Shown in pieces: positions 11,225 to 22,323 of a DNA stretch of 64,000 nucleotides. How positions within the stretch are numbered: the stretch's first letter is position 1; each line of letters begins with the position of its first letter. Below the pieces are notes generated by a model that did no database searches, was not told the DNA's origin, and saw only the letters and a program-made list of their open reading frames with translations. A program made the translations under genes and the position numbers. The DNA comes from Melieria omissa (Eukaryota; Arthropoda; Insecta; Diptera; Ulidiidae): NCBI GenBank assembly GCA_963971225.1, contig OZ020269.1, positions 41,437,264 through 41,501,263 of the forward strand, in the 5' to 3' direction.

Positions 11225-11843
11225 TAGGGTGTTTTTTTTAGAGGTATAGAACTTCGAATTGAAATAAAACACAAGAAAATCGTTTTAATGTCCATTAATT
11301 TGGCTTTATTGGAAGGATAATTTTATGCCCTTAATGTTTAAATATGATTTCGGGCATGTGGCCGCCGCGGCTGGCTCGAATAAAGCCAATTCTACAGGTC
11401 CAATTTTTAAAGTTGATGGACAAAGCTCCAATTGCTGTGCACGGTGGCGAATCGATTCATTCGGGTCCTCTTCAACATTTTGCTCTACAGCGGCAATTGT
11501 TTCTTCGGTGCGCACTGTTCGACGTCTCTGCGGATGCGTATTATCACACAGAGTAAACGTAGTGCGAAAACGACCCATGGTTAACCGATGGATGGACCGA
11601 GTTTGCTCTGATGGACGATTATGTCGACCATAAAATGGACGGAGCTTGCGGTAAACTTCGCGAACTGAACCATTATTTTCGAAATAAATTTGCACGATTT
11701 GCAAGCGTTGTTCTTTTGTCAACCTGTTCATGATGAAATGGCAAACCAAACTGAACATAAATGACATTAGAGTTGCCAGATTTGACCACAAAATGCCAGT
11801 TTTATCTCTATTCGAAAAACAAACCTCTAAAAAAAACACCCTA
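11225..11843 (-). mobile_element. Deleted Tc1/mariner (DUF4817-type), unit 2
   Basis: Same 619-bp element at the same site as in unit 1, with TA duplications at 11223-11224 and 11844-11845. It was carried along by the duplication and is not an independent insertion. Confidence 0.93.
11306..11731 (-). pseudogene. Tc1/mariner transposase, internally deleted (unit 2)
   Basis: Identical in translation to the remnant in unit 1: an N-terminal helix-turn-helix and second DNA-binding segment fused out of frame to the end of the gene, with no catalytic triad. Confidence 0.85.
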
Positions 11844-13260
11844 TATAATTATGAAATTTTATTTTTTTTGACATTCGAATTATTAAATAAAGTTCCGCTA
11901 GATATGCAAAATGCTACACTGTGCGACGCTTGCTTGTTCTCGATAATGAAAATATTGCAAATTCGAACTCGCCCTATGCCATTCGGTTGTATGGAAGTCT
12001 TATTGTTTAGTCTTTGGTTACACTATTTTCCGGTTTTTTTAATTCATTATAGGTAACATTTAACTGTCGTTACTTTTTAAAATCCATTTTTATATATTTT
12101 TAGATGTTTTCAAGACGAATGAGCGGTCCGCATTTAAACAGACGGCAAAGAAAGTGGTGGAGCACAACGCAACGCAAATTCAAAGCCATACCATAATTAA
12201 ATACTAAAACAAACTTAACTTAATTTTAAAAAGTATTTTAATGGTACAACAACATTGAAATATGTTCATATTTATGTTCCTTATGTTTATTTTTAATTGA
12301 TATTGAAATATTTTCCCTTATGTTTGTTTGGTTTTTTTGTTTATATTGAAATATTCTCATTAAATTCCTATGCTTGCCTCATTTGCTGTTATTAGCATCA
12401 GTTGTTTTCTGTTATGTTTTATTTGTTTTAACTAATAAAATACAATTGAATTCAAACAAATGTAATTGTTTTTAATTCCATTAACTTATTTGATTACATC
12501 TAACCAGTTAAGTAACCGAAAGCTTTAGCAAGTTACTATTTCAGTTATTATTGGGGTGGATATAACCGTTATAACATTTGGTATGGTACCAATTATATAC
12601 ATAGCTGGTACTGGAAAGAGTGAGCGAGATTATTATCATTTCTTTAAGCTATATGAGTGCAAACGAGATGGAAGCTCACACGTATACATGACTTTCGGTT
12701 ACTTTTTTCCCATCGCTCTTAGGAAACTTAGAAACTGTAGCAGAAAATACAGTGATCGGTTTCTGTCTGACACGGTGAACTTTGGCTAACATGCATGCGC
12801 ATGTATTGGTAAATCTAAAAATGCTTATCAATGTGTTGGAGTTTTCGTCAGACAGTTCCCTGTAGGAATTCGGACTGGTCCGGATGTAGTTTTTCAACTG
12901 GTTGCTTGTCAGTCATAGCTGACTTCAGAACCGATTCGTGTCCTTGGAGCAAACTTACCCTTTTAACATGGCGACAGTCAATTGTCCTCGTCTGCATCCA
13001 TTTGCAACTAGTCCAAAGTCAGTCCTAAGCAAAACAGTTTATAAACCAGTTGTTATGCAAGTAGTTTGGAGACTAGTTTATTATGGGTTAGTTTTCCAAC
13101 AACTTGAAGTAAATAGGAAAATAAAATAATTTAATTTTTTTTAATTATGTATTTTAAGTTATGTATAAAATATAATTTAACATTTTCATTAAATAACAAA
13201 CAAAAACAATTATCACTGTATATGAGATATAATTATCTAATAAAAAATATTATTTAATAA

Positions 13261-13387
13261 CACAGTGCAACAAATTCAAAAAAAATTTCGAGGGACAAGG
13301 TCAAACCCATCTCATTCGATAGAGGATCTCAGTAGATGAAAAAGCGCCAAGGGATTTTTCCCGGAATGTTCGAGTTTTTTTTTAAAA
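13261..13387 (+). mobile_element. Truncated CACAGTG foldback element at unit 2/unit 3 junction
   Basis: Repeats the arrangement at the unit 1/unit 2 junction: CACAGTGCAACA start after TAA, break in the same poly-T/A run. Confidence 0.85.
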
Positions 13388-13603
13388 CAACAAACAAGGT
13401 CTGCCGTCATTATTCAATTACGCCAAGGAAAGTCTGCTGCCGACGCGCAGCAAGAAGTCCTTCTGAAGGTGCAATGCAACACTTACTCGCTCGAGAACCG
13501 CTGGCGAGATTCATTGGACCGCGCGATTAATAGCAATTTGTATTAAGACACATACCTGGCTAAGGATTTATTTATTATTATTTTTTTGTAATAAGCAGCG
13601 TGT

Positions 13604-14405
13604 TTACAAAACAAACATGAGATTCGAATACAGACCACCACAGATACCAAAATACGCCTTCGTTGCCATATCCACGAACAAACCTGTCTCGACCACGCCC
13701 GGTTTGAGCAGAAAATCTTCATTCACCGCCTTCCAGTCGTAAACCGTTGTCGGCTCAAAGTGCCAGTCAAGTATGAAGTTGCCATTGTCCGTGACGCACG
13801 GCCCCGCCTTGGCTACCGCCATGCATGGCCGCAATGCGCTGCCTTATTGGCACATATGCCATGGGCACCACCTCGATCGGAATCCCCTTCTTGTACTGTT
13901 CGCCCAGGCGCTGCGAGTTCTTGGTGTAGTCCGCTACGACAATAAGCTGCTTCGCGCAGGCGGCCACTATTTTCTCCTGAAGCAGACAGCCGCCGCCGTC
14001 CTTGATCAGTACCATGTCGCTATCGACCTCATCGGCGCCATCGGTGGCCACGGCCAGCTTTGGATGCCGGTCCAGATCGCCCAGCTGCAGCTGATGCTCG
14101 ACAATCGGCTGATGCGCCTGAAAGCTAGTGGGCACGCACACCACCTCCAGTCCCTCGGAGCGCACCCGCTCTGCCAGGCGCTCGACGGCAAATACTACCG
14201 GGACACTAACGGGCGTATTGTCATATGCGCCAACTTGATTTGTCCAGGCGACGACTTTTGCTACTCTCGGGGCAGCAATATTAGCCAAATTCCTTCACGG
14301 CAGCACAAAACCGGTTCCACCTGCAACTCTAATCAGAAGCGCAACTGCCAGTGCGAGCACGATTTCTTTCGCTGCTCGGTCAATTAGGAGCTCCGTCTTG
14401 TCCAT
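13604..14405 (-). pseudogene. Rpi: Ribose-5-phosphate isomerase A pseudogene, copy 3
   Basis: Same nonsense codon, loop loss and frameshift as copies 1 and 2, so all three descend from one dead gene. Stop at 13604-13606, likely ancestral start at 14405. Confidence 0.9.
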
Positions 14406-14581
14406 TTACTAAAACATACGAAAGGCAAAGACAAAATAGATTATTTGGCACAATTTTTTATTAAAATTTGAACCGCTTACAACTTTGCAACCTCAAAAAA
14501 CCACAAATCACAAAATTTTACCACAATTTTTCGTTTGTTTTTTCGTTTTTCACCGCTGACAGCTGCACAGCTGATTGGTTC

Positions 14582-14665
14582 GCACGACGACTGCGACCAA
14601 ATTAGAATTTGTTCTATCGTCGGACGACCGGTCGTTGGTCGAATATCGCAGTCGTCGTCGTTGTG
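14582..14665. repeat. Hairpin (unit 3), palindrome mutated
   Basis: Same outer arms as in units 1 and 2, but the central palindrome has a C to T change (ggtcgttgg), so the inner stem is no longer perfect. Confidence 0.6.
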
Positions 14666-15102
14666 GGCAATCACATTTACTGCTGTGTGTTTTAATTTTG
14701 ACACCGTACGTTCGCTGCGTAAAAATCGCACGACGGCTTGGTTGTGTTTATACTATAAATCGGATACACACGGATACATTTTGTAATCTCAAAGCAAAAT
14801 CACAACATTTGAAAAATTTGTATATGTCCGAATAAATTGCTCTGTAACCACTAATAATATACATAACGATATTCAAGTTTACCTGATAAGGTGGCGAAAA
14901 AGGTGCTGATAGCTAATAACAGAGTTTGTATATGCGCGTTCCCCGTGATAATCTCGAATTACATCTAAATCACAAGTGACTCACAAATTTGAACAATTTT
15001 CTTTTATACAAATAACTGCACATTCGAGATGATCGGTCGCGCGGTGATTTTGCCAAACAGAAAATACTACGAGAATCGAATCCCTCAATGTGTTAGCTAT
15101 TA

Positions 15103-15104
15103 TA
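15103..15104. other. Empty TA target site of the unit 1/2 mariner
   Basis: Unit 3 reads continuously through the site that holds the 619-bp mariner in units 1 and 2. Only one TA is present where the filled units have two. This is the pre-insertion state. Confidence 0.93.
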
Positions 15105-15558
15105 TAATTATGAAATTTTATTTTTTTTTGACATTCGAATTATTAAATAAAGTTCCGCTAGATATGCAAAATGCTACACTGTGCGACGCTTGCTTGTTCT
15201 CGATAATGAAAATATTGCAAATTCGAACTCGCCCTATGCCATTCGCTTGTATGGACGTCTTATTGTTTAGTCTTTGGTTACACTATTTTCCGGTTTTTTT
15301 AATTCTTTATAGGCAACATTTAACTGTCGTTACTTTTTAAAATCCATTTTTATATATTTTTAGATGTTTTCAAGACGAATTAGCGGTCCGCATTTAAACA
15401 GACGGCAAAGAAAGTGGTGGAGCGCAACGCAACGCAAATTCAAAGCCATACCATAATTAAATACTAAAACAAACTTAACTTAATTTTAAAAAGTATTTTT
15501 TTAATAGTACAACAACATTGAAATATGTTCATATTTATGTTCCTTATGTTTATTTTTA

Positions 15559-15880
15559 GGCTCAGTTGGTTAGTGCGCGGTCCAACGAGTCGGATGCAGA
15601 GCGACGCAAGATCGAATACTGCATGTAGTAACACCTAAAAAAAAATAACGGGAAACTCGTTTTCTCTTTCGGTGGCTGTCCTCTCAGCTGGAAATGGCAA
15701 ACCTCTGAGAGTAAAAATTGCCTATGAAATAGCTCCAAAATCTGCCGTTCGGAACCGGCATAAAACTGTAGGTCCCTTCCACCCGCGTACAAAATTCACA
15801 CGCACAACACGGGTGGTTGCGGGAAGCTAGGCCTTAGTCTCGCGTAAGCGGGCTGTCGTGCCAATCAATTATTATTACAA
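15559..15880 (+). mobile_element. tRNA-derived SINE, 5'-truncated, in unit 3
   Basis: Flanked by a perfect 15-bp duplication, TTATGTTTATTTTTA, at 15544-15558 and 15881-15895; units 1 and 2 show the site once, uninterrupted. The 5' part has an A-box-like GGCTCAGTTGG and a weakened B-box-like region, as in the copy at 32861. The long duplication is typical of LINE-driven target-primed reverse transcription. Compared with the longer copy it lacks about 11 bases at the 5' end and so probably the full internal promoter. Confidence 0.88.
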
Positions 15881-16773
15881 TTATGTTTATTTTTAATTGA
15901 TATTGAAATATTTTCCCTAATGTTTGTTTGGTTTTTTTGTTTATATTGAAATATTCTCATTAAATTCCTATGCTTGCCTCATTTTTAATTCCATTAACTT
16001 ATTTGATTACATCTAACCAGTTAAGTAACCGAAAGCTTTAGCAAGTTACTATTTCAGTTATTATTGGGGTGGATATAACCGTTATAACATTTGGTATGGT
16101 ACCAATTATATACATAGCTGGTACTGGAAAGAGTGAGCGAGATTATTATCATTTCTTTAAGCTATATGAGTGCAAACGAGATGGAAGCTCACACGTATAC
16201 ATGACTTTCGGTTACTTTTTTCCCATCGCTCTTAGGAAACTTAGAAACTGTAGCAGAAAATACAGTGATCGGTTTCTGTCTGACACGGTGAACTTTGGCT
16301 AACATGCATGCGCATGTATTGGTAAATCTAAAAATGCTTATCAATGTGTTGGAGTTTTCGTCAGACAGTTCCCTGTAGGAATTCGGACTGGTCCGGATGT
16401 AGTTTTTCAACTGGTTGCTTGTCAGTCATAGCTGACTTCAGAACCGATTCGTGTCCTTGGAGCAAACTTACCCTTTTAACATGGCGACAGTCAATTGTCC
16501 TCGTCTGCATCCATTTGCAACTAGTCCAAAGTCAGTCCTAAGCAAAACAGTTTATAAACCAGTTGTTATGCAAGTAGTTTGGAGACTAGTTTATTATGGG
16601 TTAGTTTTCCAACAACTTGAAGTAAATAGGAAAATAAAATAATTTAATTTTTTTAAATTATGTATTTTAAGTTATGTATAAAATATAATTTAACATTTTC
16701 ATTAAATAACAAACAAAAACAATTATCACTGTATATGAGATATAATTATCTAATAAAAAATATTATTTAATAA

Positions 16774-17744
16774 CACAGTGCAACAAATTCAAAAAAAATT
16801 TCGAGGGACAAGGTCAAACCCATCTCATTCGATAGAGGATCTCAGTAGATGAAAAAGCGCCAAGGGATTTTTCCCGGAATGTTCGAGTTTTTTTTTAAAT
16901 TGAGTTTAAAGAAGGCGGCTTAAAGCCCCTTCCCCAAACTTTTAAAACATCATATCTTCTGACTCAAATGTCAGAAAGGAATCATTTTTACGTCAAATGA
17001 AAGCTAATGAAATAAAGTCGATGACACAATAACCTTTTTGGAAAACTGTAATGAAAAGGGATATGAAGGACCTCATTAAAATTGTTATCCTTGAATAACC
17101 TGGAAACCGTGAGAGCCAAATTTATATAAGTGACTTCTGGTAAAAAGGCATTGAAAGATCTATACTGCATATTAATTTCATTTCAATCACTTTAACTGCT
17201 AAGCCACGACAGCGTTTCAAAAATTATACCCTGCTGAATTCATGTTTTTCTGTACAAAATATCTCGTAGTTGCTTCCTAAAAACATAGAATGCAGCAAAG
17301 CACATTTTTTAATCGTTGTAGAGTCTTAACTTTAAAAGTTATTTAAATGAAATTTATAAGCAGTATAGATGTTTGAATGCATTTTCACCAGAAGTCGTTT
17401 ATATAAATTTAGCTCTCACGGTTTCCAAAATATTCAAGGATAAAGCTTTAATTGAGGTCCTTCATATCCTTTTTCATTACATTTTTCCAAAAAGGATATT
17501 GTGTCATCGACTTCATTTCATTAGCTTTCATTTGACGTAAAAATTATTCCTTTCTGACATTTGAGTCAAGATACATGATGTTTTAAAATTTTCGGGAAGG
17601 GGCTTTAAGCCGCCATCTTCAAACTCTATTTAAAAAAAAACTCGAACATTCCGGAAAAAATCCCTTGGCACTTTTTTATCTATTGAGGTCCTCTATCGAA
17701 TGGGATGGGTTTGACCTTGTCCCTTTTTTCAGTGTCGCACTGTG
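16774..17744. mobile_element. Foldback element with CACAGTG ends (971 bp)
   Basis: The ends read CACAGTGCAACA and TGTCGCACTGTG and are flanked by TAA at 16771-16773 and 17745-17747. The arms are inverted copies of each other over about 380 bp (16774-17160 against 17355-17744). Shared landmarks are GTTCGAGTTTTTTTT, the 'aagccgcc' region and 'acgtcaaatgaaagctaatg'. The centre has no coding capacity. The 3-bp TAA duplication and CACAG/CACTG-like start suggest the CACTA/Chapaev (CMC) group, but I see no transposase to prove it. Relatives are at 22324-22617 and 54301-61522. Confidence 0.88.
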
Positions 17745-17747
17745 TAA

Positions 17748-17998
17748 TTTGTACTACTACATACTTAAAGGAAAACGACTCTAACTCGAATGACGAGTTC
17801 AAAATCGTCATAAAACTGTAGGTGCACAACACTATTGCAAATAAAACGACATGTAGTAATGCGTGCCGCTATGCTTACTTAAAATAATTTTTATGTTAAT
17901 TTTTTAAAATGATTAAATTTGTAATTTTGAAATTATCCCGAGCAATATAAGGTTGAACATGAAGCACCAAAGCAACAGCTGGTATTTTCTCACCACAA
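17748..17998. other. No gene; possible SINE tail scrap
   Basis: Contains 'tcataaaactgtaggt' near 17808, which matches part of the SINE 3' region in this window. Otherwise AT-rich and unassigned. Confidence 0.3.
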
Positions 17999-18110
17999 TA
18001 GGGCAGTTCAGGACAGTGGCGTAGCGTGGGTATCGGCTGCCCGGGGCGGAAGACAATTTTGCCGCCCTCTTAATTAGGTATTTCAATTTAATGTATACTA
18101 TACATTATAT

Positions 18111-18535
18111 TGTAACGATAAGACAGTCTGTCGCTGTGCAAAACAACCCTGGCGCTTCGCGCCGTGCCATAATTGAATGTGGCAACGACGGCCGCGATAA
18201 TAACTTTTAGTCCAATCTGGCAACAATGGTCGCGATCGTCAGGGAAGCATTTAGTCCACTCCGGAATGTGCGGGAACGATCTGCGCGATGGCCGGACAGA
18301 GTATAAAAGGTGGCCGGATGCGGGCAACGAGTCAGTCTGGTTTTGACAAGTGAAGTTGCCACACGAAGTGATTAAGCAAATACTTAGGTGTACGAACAGT
18401 AAAGTGTAAACTGTGAATAATAAAGTGACTGTTGGTTTATTTTATTGTCTGCGTTTAAGAAACTGACTGTGTTTTATTTTCAAATTACACAATCCAGAGA
18501 TACGCAACAGCCCACTAGACTTAGTATTCGTAACA
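18111..18535 (+). mobile_element. gypsy-type solo LTR
   Basis: The LTR starts TGTAACGATAAG and ends ATTCGTAACA, with a 4-bp duplication ATAT at 18107-18110 and 18536-18539. A TATA box (gtataaaagg) lies at 18301-18310 and an AATAAA at 18419-18424, setting the orientation. The internal region has been lost by LTR-LTR recombination. A second copy in reverse is at 22810-23952. Confidence 0.92.
18301..18310 (+). promoter_or_regulatory. TATA box of solo LTR
   Basis: The sequence gtataaaagg lies 110 bp before the AATAAA at 18419, the usual U3-to-R order in an LTR. Confidence 0.6.
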
Positions 18536-19882
18536 ATATACATTAATTCTAGAGAACTTTTCGGCAAGAACAGTCATCATTATTTTGCATTAAACAGGTT
18601 AGATTTTAAATAAAAAAGTTTATTTGTTTTACAATCACGTTTATTAATACAAAAATTCTTACTTCAACCATTGATATAACAGGTAGTTACATAGGTATTA
18701 TTTAATCATGTCGATCGTCGAGGTATATTGTACAGCACATCTATCTATAGGCAAAAATCTGAAAACCGTAAATATTTGTTCGGAACCCTGGGTATGCGAG
18801 TGTAAAACTCGTACATGGCCGGATTTCAATAAATTAAAGCTTGAACAACATATCAGACAGTCCAACATACAATTACATAAATAAAATATTTAATACTCAC
18901 ACAGTTGAATGTAGGTACAAGTAGCGGAAAATTCAAATTTTCACAAAGTTAACCAATAATTTCATAACCACTACACGTACTTATTTGTACAAAAATCACA
19001 GTTACGAAACAGTGTGAACTAAACAACTGAAGATCTATGAATAAAACTTTCTTTGAATTTTCAAAGCATCACAAAGCATCAAAGCAGCAAGTCAGAATAG
19101 ACGGTGTTGCCATTCGCTACAAAATATCATTCAAAGAAAGGGGATTACCCGAATTCGTCACAGAATAAGTAATGAAAAATTCCGTACTCTTTTCAATTGG
19201 TGCGAATTTATAGTTGCGTTAAAACTATGAAATGGTTCAAATATTTACAAAATATATTTTATTATTTACTGTGAAATTTTGTCGCCCCCTAAAAAGTGCC
19301 GCCCCCTAAAAAGTGCCGCCCGGGGCGGGCCGCCCCCACCGCCCCCACTACGCTACGCCACTGGTTCAGGATAACGTGCAAACGGTCTGGCATCATGGCA
19401 TTTGCAAAATGTGATGGCAAATATTTTCAACGCAACAACAAAATTTACACATTTGCCCATGCCGAGTAGCTGCAAATTTGCCACACTGAAAACCATTGCA
19501 TATTTTTCGGCATGGGCAAAACAGATTTGCCAATCAATCAGCTGTTACAATTGTCGCGATGAAGCAGACGAAAAAGAAAATAAAAAGAAAAAAACCGAAT
19601 AAAAAATGAACGGAGGAAGAAATTCGTACATTTTTAAGTTATTGTGAATTGTTTTCGGATTCCACAGCGGCAGCAACTTATGCGTGCTCTTTATTCTCGC
19701 AGGCTCCCACGGCGCAAATATTCGATTATTCTTCTTCTTGATTTATTCTTCAAAAACAGCTGTGAATTTGTTCTGCAACCGATTTGCCATGAAATTTTAA
19801 AAAGTGTGCTCAGTGTTGATGGCAAATATTTGAAATGACATGCATTTGCCCAAATATTTGCACGTTATCCTGAACTGCCCTA

Positions 19883-20460
19883 ATATATAGTTATTAGCAT
19901 CATTAAATTTGTATACGAAGTGGTGGCAGAACAATGCAAAAATATAGCAATATGAACAAACCAGAATTTTGATAACTGGCAAACTTAATGGAATCACATT
20001 TAGATTACGGAGTTAGTACAAATTCCTGTTCCGTGAATTTTGATTCTGTGCACAAACTTCCATTCGCGACACATTTCCAAACAAGAAACAGCTGATTGGG
20101 TTTCACCACGGATTGTAAACGCATTGCTAAAATGAAATTTGCATGAAAAATAGCCAACAAGCAATGCAAAATAATAACAAAATTGAATGAGCTATAAGCA
20201 ATTTGATGAGCGCGTTTTTCTTAGATATGAATAATTTATTGATTAATGTATAGTAAGATGATTCTGATTGCTGTTTTATTGGAAAACTAATAATCATTTT
20301 CCGGCAGCAAAATAAGTCCGCGAGCTGCTCCGGACAAGAGATAAATAGAAAAACCAGCTGAGCACAGCTCAGGAAAATTTGTATGGCAGAAGGCGAAAGT
20401 TATACGTAAAATAATAGACAATCGACGCATTCTTAGACATTGTAGGGCACGCGAACCACA
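19883..20460. other. No gene recognised
   Basis: AT-rich sequence without terminal repeats or a credible frame. Confidence 0.4.
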
Positions 20461-20462
20461 TA

Positions 20463-20994
20463 CAGCTGCGGTCAAAATAATAGTAGTACGCATACAACGA
20501 AAAGAAAATTAAGAAAAATAATCTGCTTTTCTTTACAAATATTTACTTTGTATTTTTTGTAATAAGTTATATGTGTTAACAATGCAATCATAAGAGAAAA
20601 CTTAAGAATTAAACTCAGTTTGGTTTGATTTAAATTAAATGCGCCAAGAGCTCCAACATATGGACGGTCAAAAAAATAGAAGTTCGCTTTACTTTCATAA
20701 AAATGAAGCAAAAATTGTGTTTCATTTTAAAAGATGTAATGGTTAAATAGTAATAACGTAATTTTTCTTCAAATTAATATTTAGTTGCGTGACTGTTGTT
20801 CGCTATTACTGCAGCACAGAGCCGATGCATTGAATTAACCAAATTTTTATATCTTTCTCTAGGGGCGTGGTCTACTGCTTCTCAAAGTTGATTATTATTT
20901 AAAGGATTATTGTGAGCAACCGCTCTCTTCACGTCACACCACAAATTTTTAATTGTATTGAAGTCTGGTGATTGTGCGAGCCATTCCATAACCC
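20463..20994 (-). mobile_element. Tc1-like element, one end only
   Basis: The left end CAGCTGCGGTCAAAATAATA follows a TA at 20461-20462. A similar subterminal copy (ggacggtcaaaaaaatag) is near 20662, a layout common in Tc1 relatives. The minus strand carries the end of a Tc1 transposase. The opposite terminus is missing; homology stops near 20994. Confidence 0.8.
20774..20992 (-). pseudogene. Tc1-like transposase C terminus
   Basis: Minus-strand translation gives WLAQSPDFNTIKNLWCDVKR then AVAHNNPLNNNQL, a stop, and RERYKNLVNSMHRLCAAVIA before a TAA at 20774-20776. The first block is the Tc1 'PDLNPIENLW' region, which contains the third catalytic residue in intact enzymes. Changes such as NTIK for NPIE and an internal TGA show decay. 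Everything upstream is lost. Confidence 0.85.
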
Positions 20995-21329
20995 TAATCC
21001 TGCTCTTGCGAAGCCCCTTCGTGCGACCTTGCTTGTATCACAGAACAAACAATATACAGAATGCGCATCTGGTGTAAAGAAAATTTTCTTTGCGGGTTCC
21101 AGCGGTAGGACCCGTTTGTAGATGCGGGGGAAGCAGTAAAAGGGACGAGAACGCACAGAGCGCGAGAGCGTAAGCTGAGAAGCTGCGACCGCGCACCACA
21201 CACTGTGGTTGTTGTTGTTGTTGGGCAACAAAGTGATGTGCCGCTTGCATGTTAGTGGTGGCTCGTGTTCGCTCTCCGCTTGCTTTTTTACAAACAAGAA
21301 CAAGAAGTGGACAGGCAGTTTTCATAGAA
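20995..21329. other. Unassigned 335-bp segment
   Basis: GC-richer than its flanks, with a (GTT)n microsatellite at about 21206-21221. It fills the space between a broken Tc1 element and a broken Transib-like element. I cannot match it. Confidence 0.35.
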
Positions 21330-21399
21330 AAATTTTTTGATTCATACGTAATTTTTTACAAAAAAATTTTTTTTTTTTAAGTTATGGTTTTCAAAATCG

Positions 21400-21636
21400 C
21401 TATCTATGCTGGAAGGAATGTCTAATAATGAAACCATTTCTAAGCTGTAAGTACAGATACAGTTCTTTTTGTGATCTTACAGATCTCATAGATGAAATAA
21501 CTGGATCAGAAGAGACTGCTAACATCTTGAAAAGGTCTTCATTTGGTCTCGTTTTACCTCGTGATATTTTGCAAGTGTTCATACATCTATACATTTTGTA
21601 GTGCTTATTTTTGCATTCTTGAGGTTCTTCAAACAA
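21400..21636 (-). pseudogene. Transposase-like fragment (Transib?), copy 1
   Basis: Minus-strand translation contains YKMYRCMNTCKISRG and NEDLFKMLAVSSDPVISSMR, shared with 31426-31737. A short basic stretch then 'NED-F-ML--SSDP-ISS-R' is a pattern I associate with N-terminal parts of insect Transib-type proteins. It is only about 75 codons and has no catalytic domain. The family assignment is tentative and rests partly on the element's termini. Confidence 0.4.
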
Positions 21637-22323
21637 TTCCCCTCTTGGACTGCGCTGGAACCAGATTTAAGTTAAATGGGCGGTTCCATGCTTTCTTGTT
21701 TAATACCCGCACCATTCCCGCTGTCGAAAGATATGAATAAATGGTAGGTCCGTACTTAGTTTCATTGCTGTGCGACTTATAATTCAGCAAAATATTTAGG
21801 TCACAAAAAATATGCCACGCCCCTTGTCCAACGCCCATAAAATCTTACCAGTAGAACGACTCATCTATGGGACGACCCAATACTAAATTTCAATCCTGTG
21901 CACCATACAATTTCGAAGATATTCCATTATTCAAATTTGGCTTGTATGAGTGGTGCCACGCCCCCTCGTCCAATACCCGCCCCATTCCCTCTGTTGAAGG
22001 GCACAACTAAATAGTAACTTCTTAGTGAATTTAATTGATGTGTGACTTATAGTTCCAACGTTATCGTCTGAAAATTTTCATGAATCACAGTTAGAGTTAG
22101 AACCTGAACTGACTCAACACCAATCCAATAAAGAAAATTTCATTGAAATCGGCCAGTTCGTTTGAGCGTCATTACATATATAGATATAGATGCCAGCAAC
22201 ACAAAATATGCGCGATTTTCCGTATGATTACGTGTTTTTCGACTCGAAGTTGTTTCACTTTTATTGCTCTAGAAAGTAAAGCGGCAAAAAGCGGCAGCTT
22301 AGTTTTGGAAGTTAGGTAAATAA

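Larger units (their letters stand above)
9521..13388. repeat. Tandem array unit 2 (3.87 kb)
   Basis: Second unit, nearly identical to unit 1 and holding the same pseudogene, hairpin and mariner insertion at the same place. It lacks 12 bp of a T-rich tract upstream of the Rpi pseudogene that units 1 and 3 keep. The stretch 11846-13260 is AT-rich and has no recognisable gene. Confidence 0.93.
13389..16899. repeat. Tandem array unit 3 (about 3.5 kb, divergent)
   Basis: Third unit. It lacks the mariner insertion, has a SINE insertion, and lacks about 90 bp of AT-rich sequence near 15983. It runs on into a complete foldback element instead of breaking inside it, so it represents the ancestral right-hand end of the locus. 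Confidence 0.93.
18014..19363. mobile_element. hAT element, non-autonomous
   Basis: Ends CAGTGGCGTAGCGT and its complement with an exact 8-bp duplication GTTCAGGA at 18006-18013 and 19364-19371, as expected of hAT transposons. Subterminal GC-rich blocks include a twice-repeated 'gccgccccctaaaaagt'. No hAT transposase frame is visible, so it would depend on an enzyme elsewhere. A 425-bp gypsy solo LTR lies inside it. The element interrupts the end of the TA-type MITE. Confidence 0.92.
18001..19880. mobile_element. TA-type MITE, host of a hAT insertion
   Basis: Inverted ends GGGCAGTTCAGGATAACGTG (left end split by the hAT) and the complement at 19861-19880, flanked by TA at 17999-18000 and 19881-19882. 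Without the hAT element it is about 520 bp. Internal inverted repeats (ttgcccatgcc and ggcatgggcaa) add a secondary stem. No coding sequence. The TA duplication fits Tc1/mariner-type mobilisation. Confidence 0.8.

Noticed and set aside
16774..17744. True RAG recombination signals (CACAGTG heptamer)
   Set aside because: No nonamer at 12 or 23 bp spacing was seen, and flies have no RAG recombination; the similarity is to transposon ends.
20995..21325. Overlapping minus-strand frames of 69-124 codons
   Set aside because: No family motif and a microsatellite inside; the three frames overlap, so openness reflects composition.
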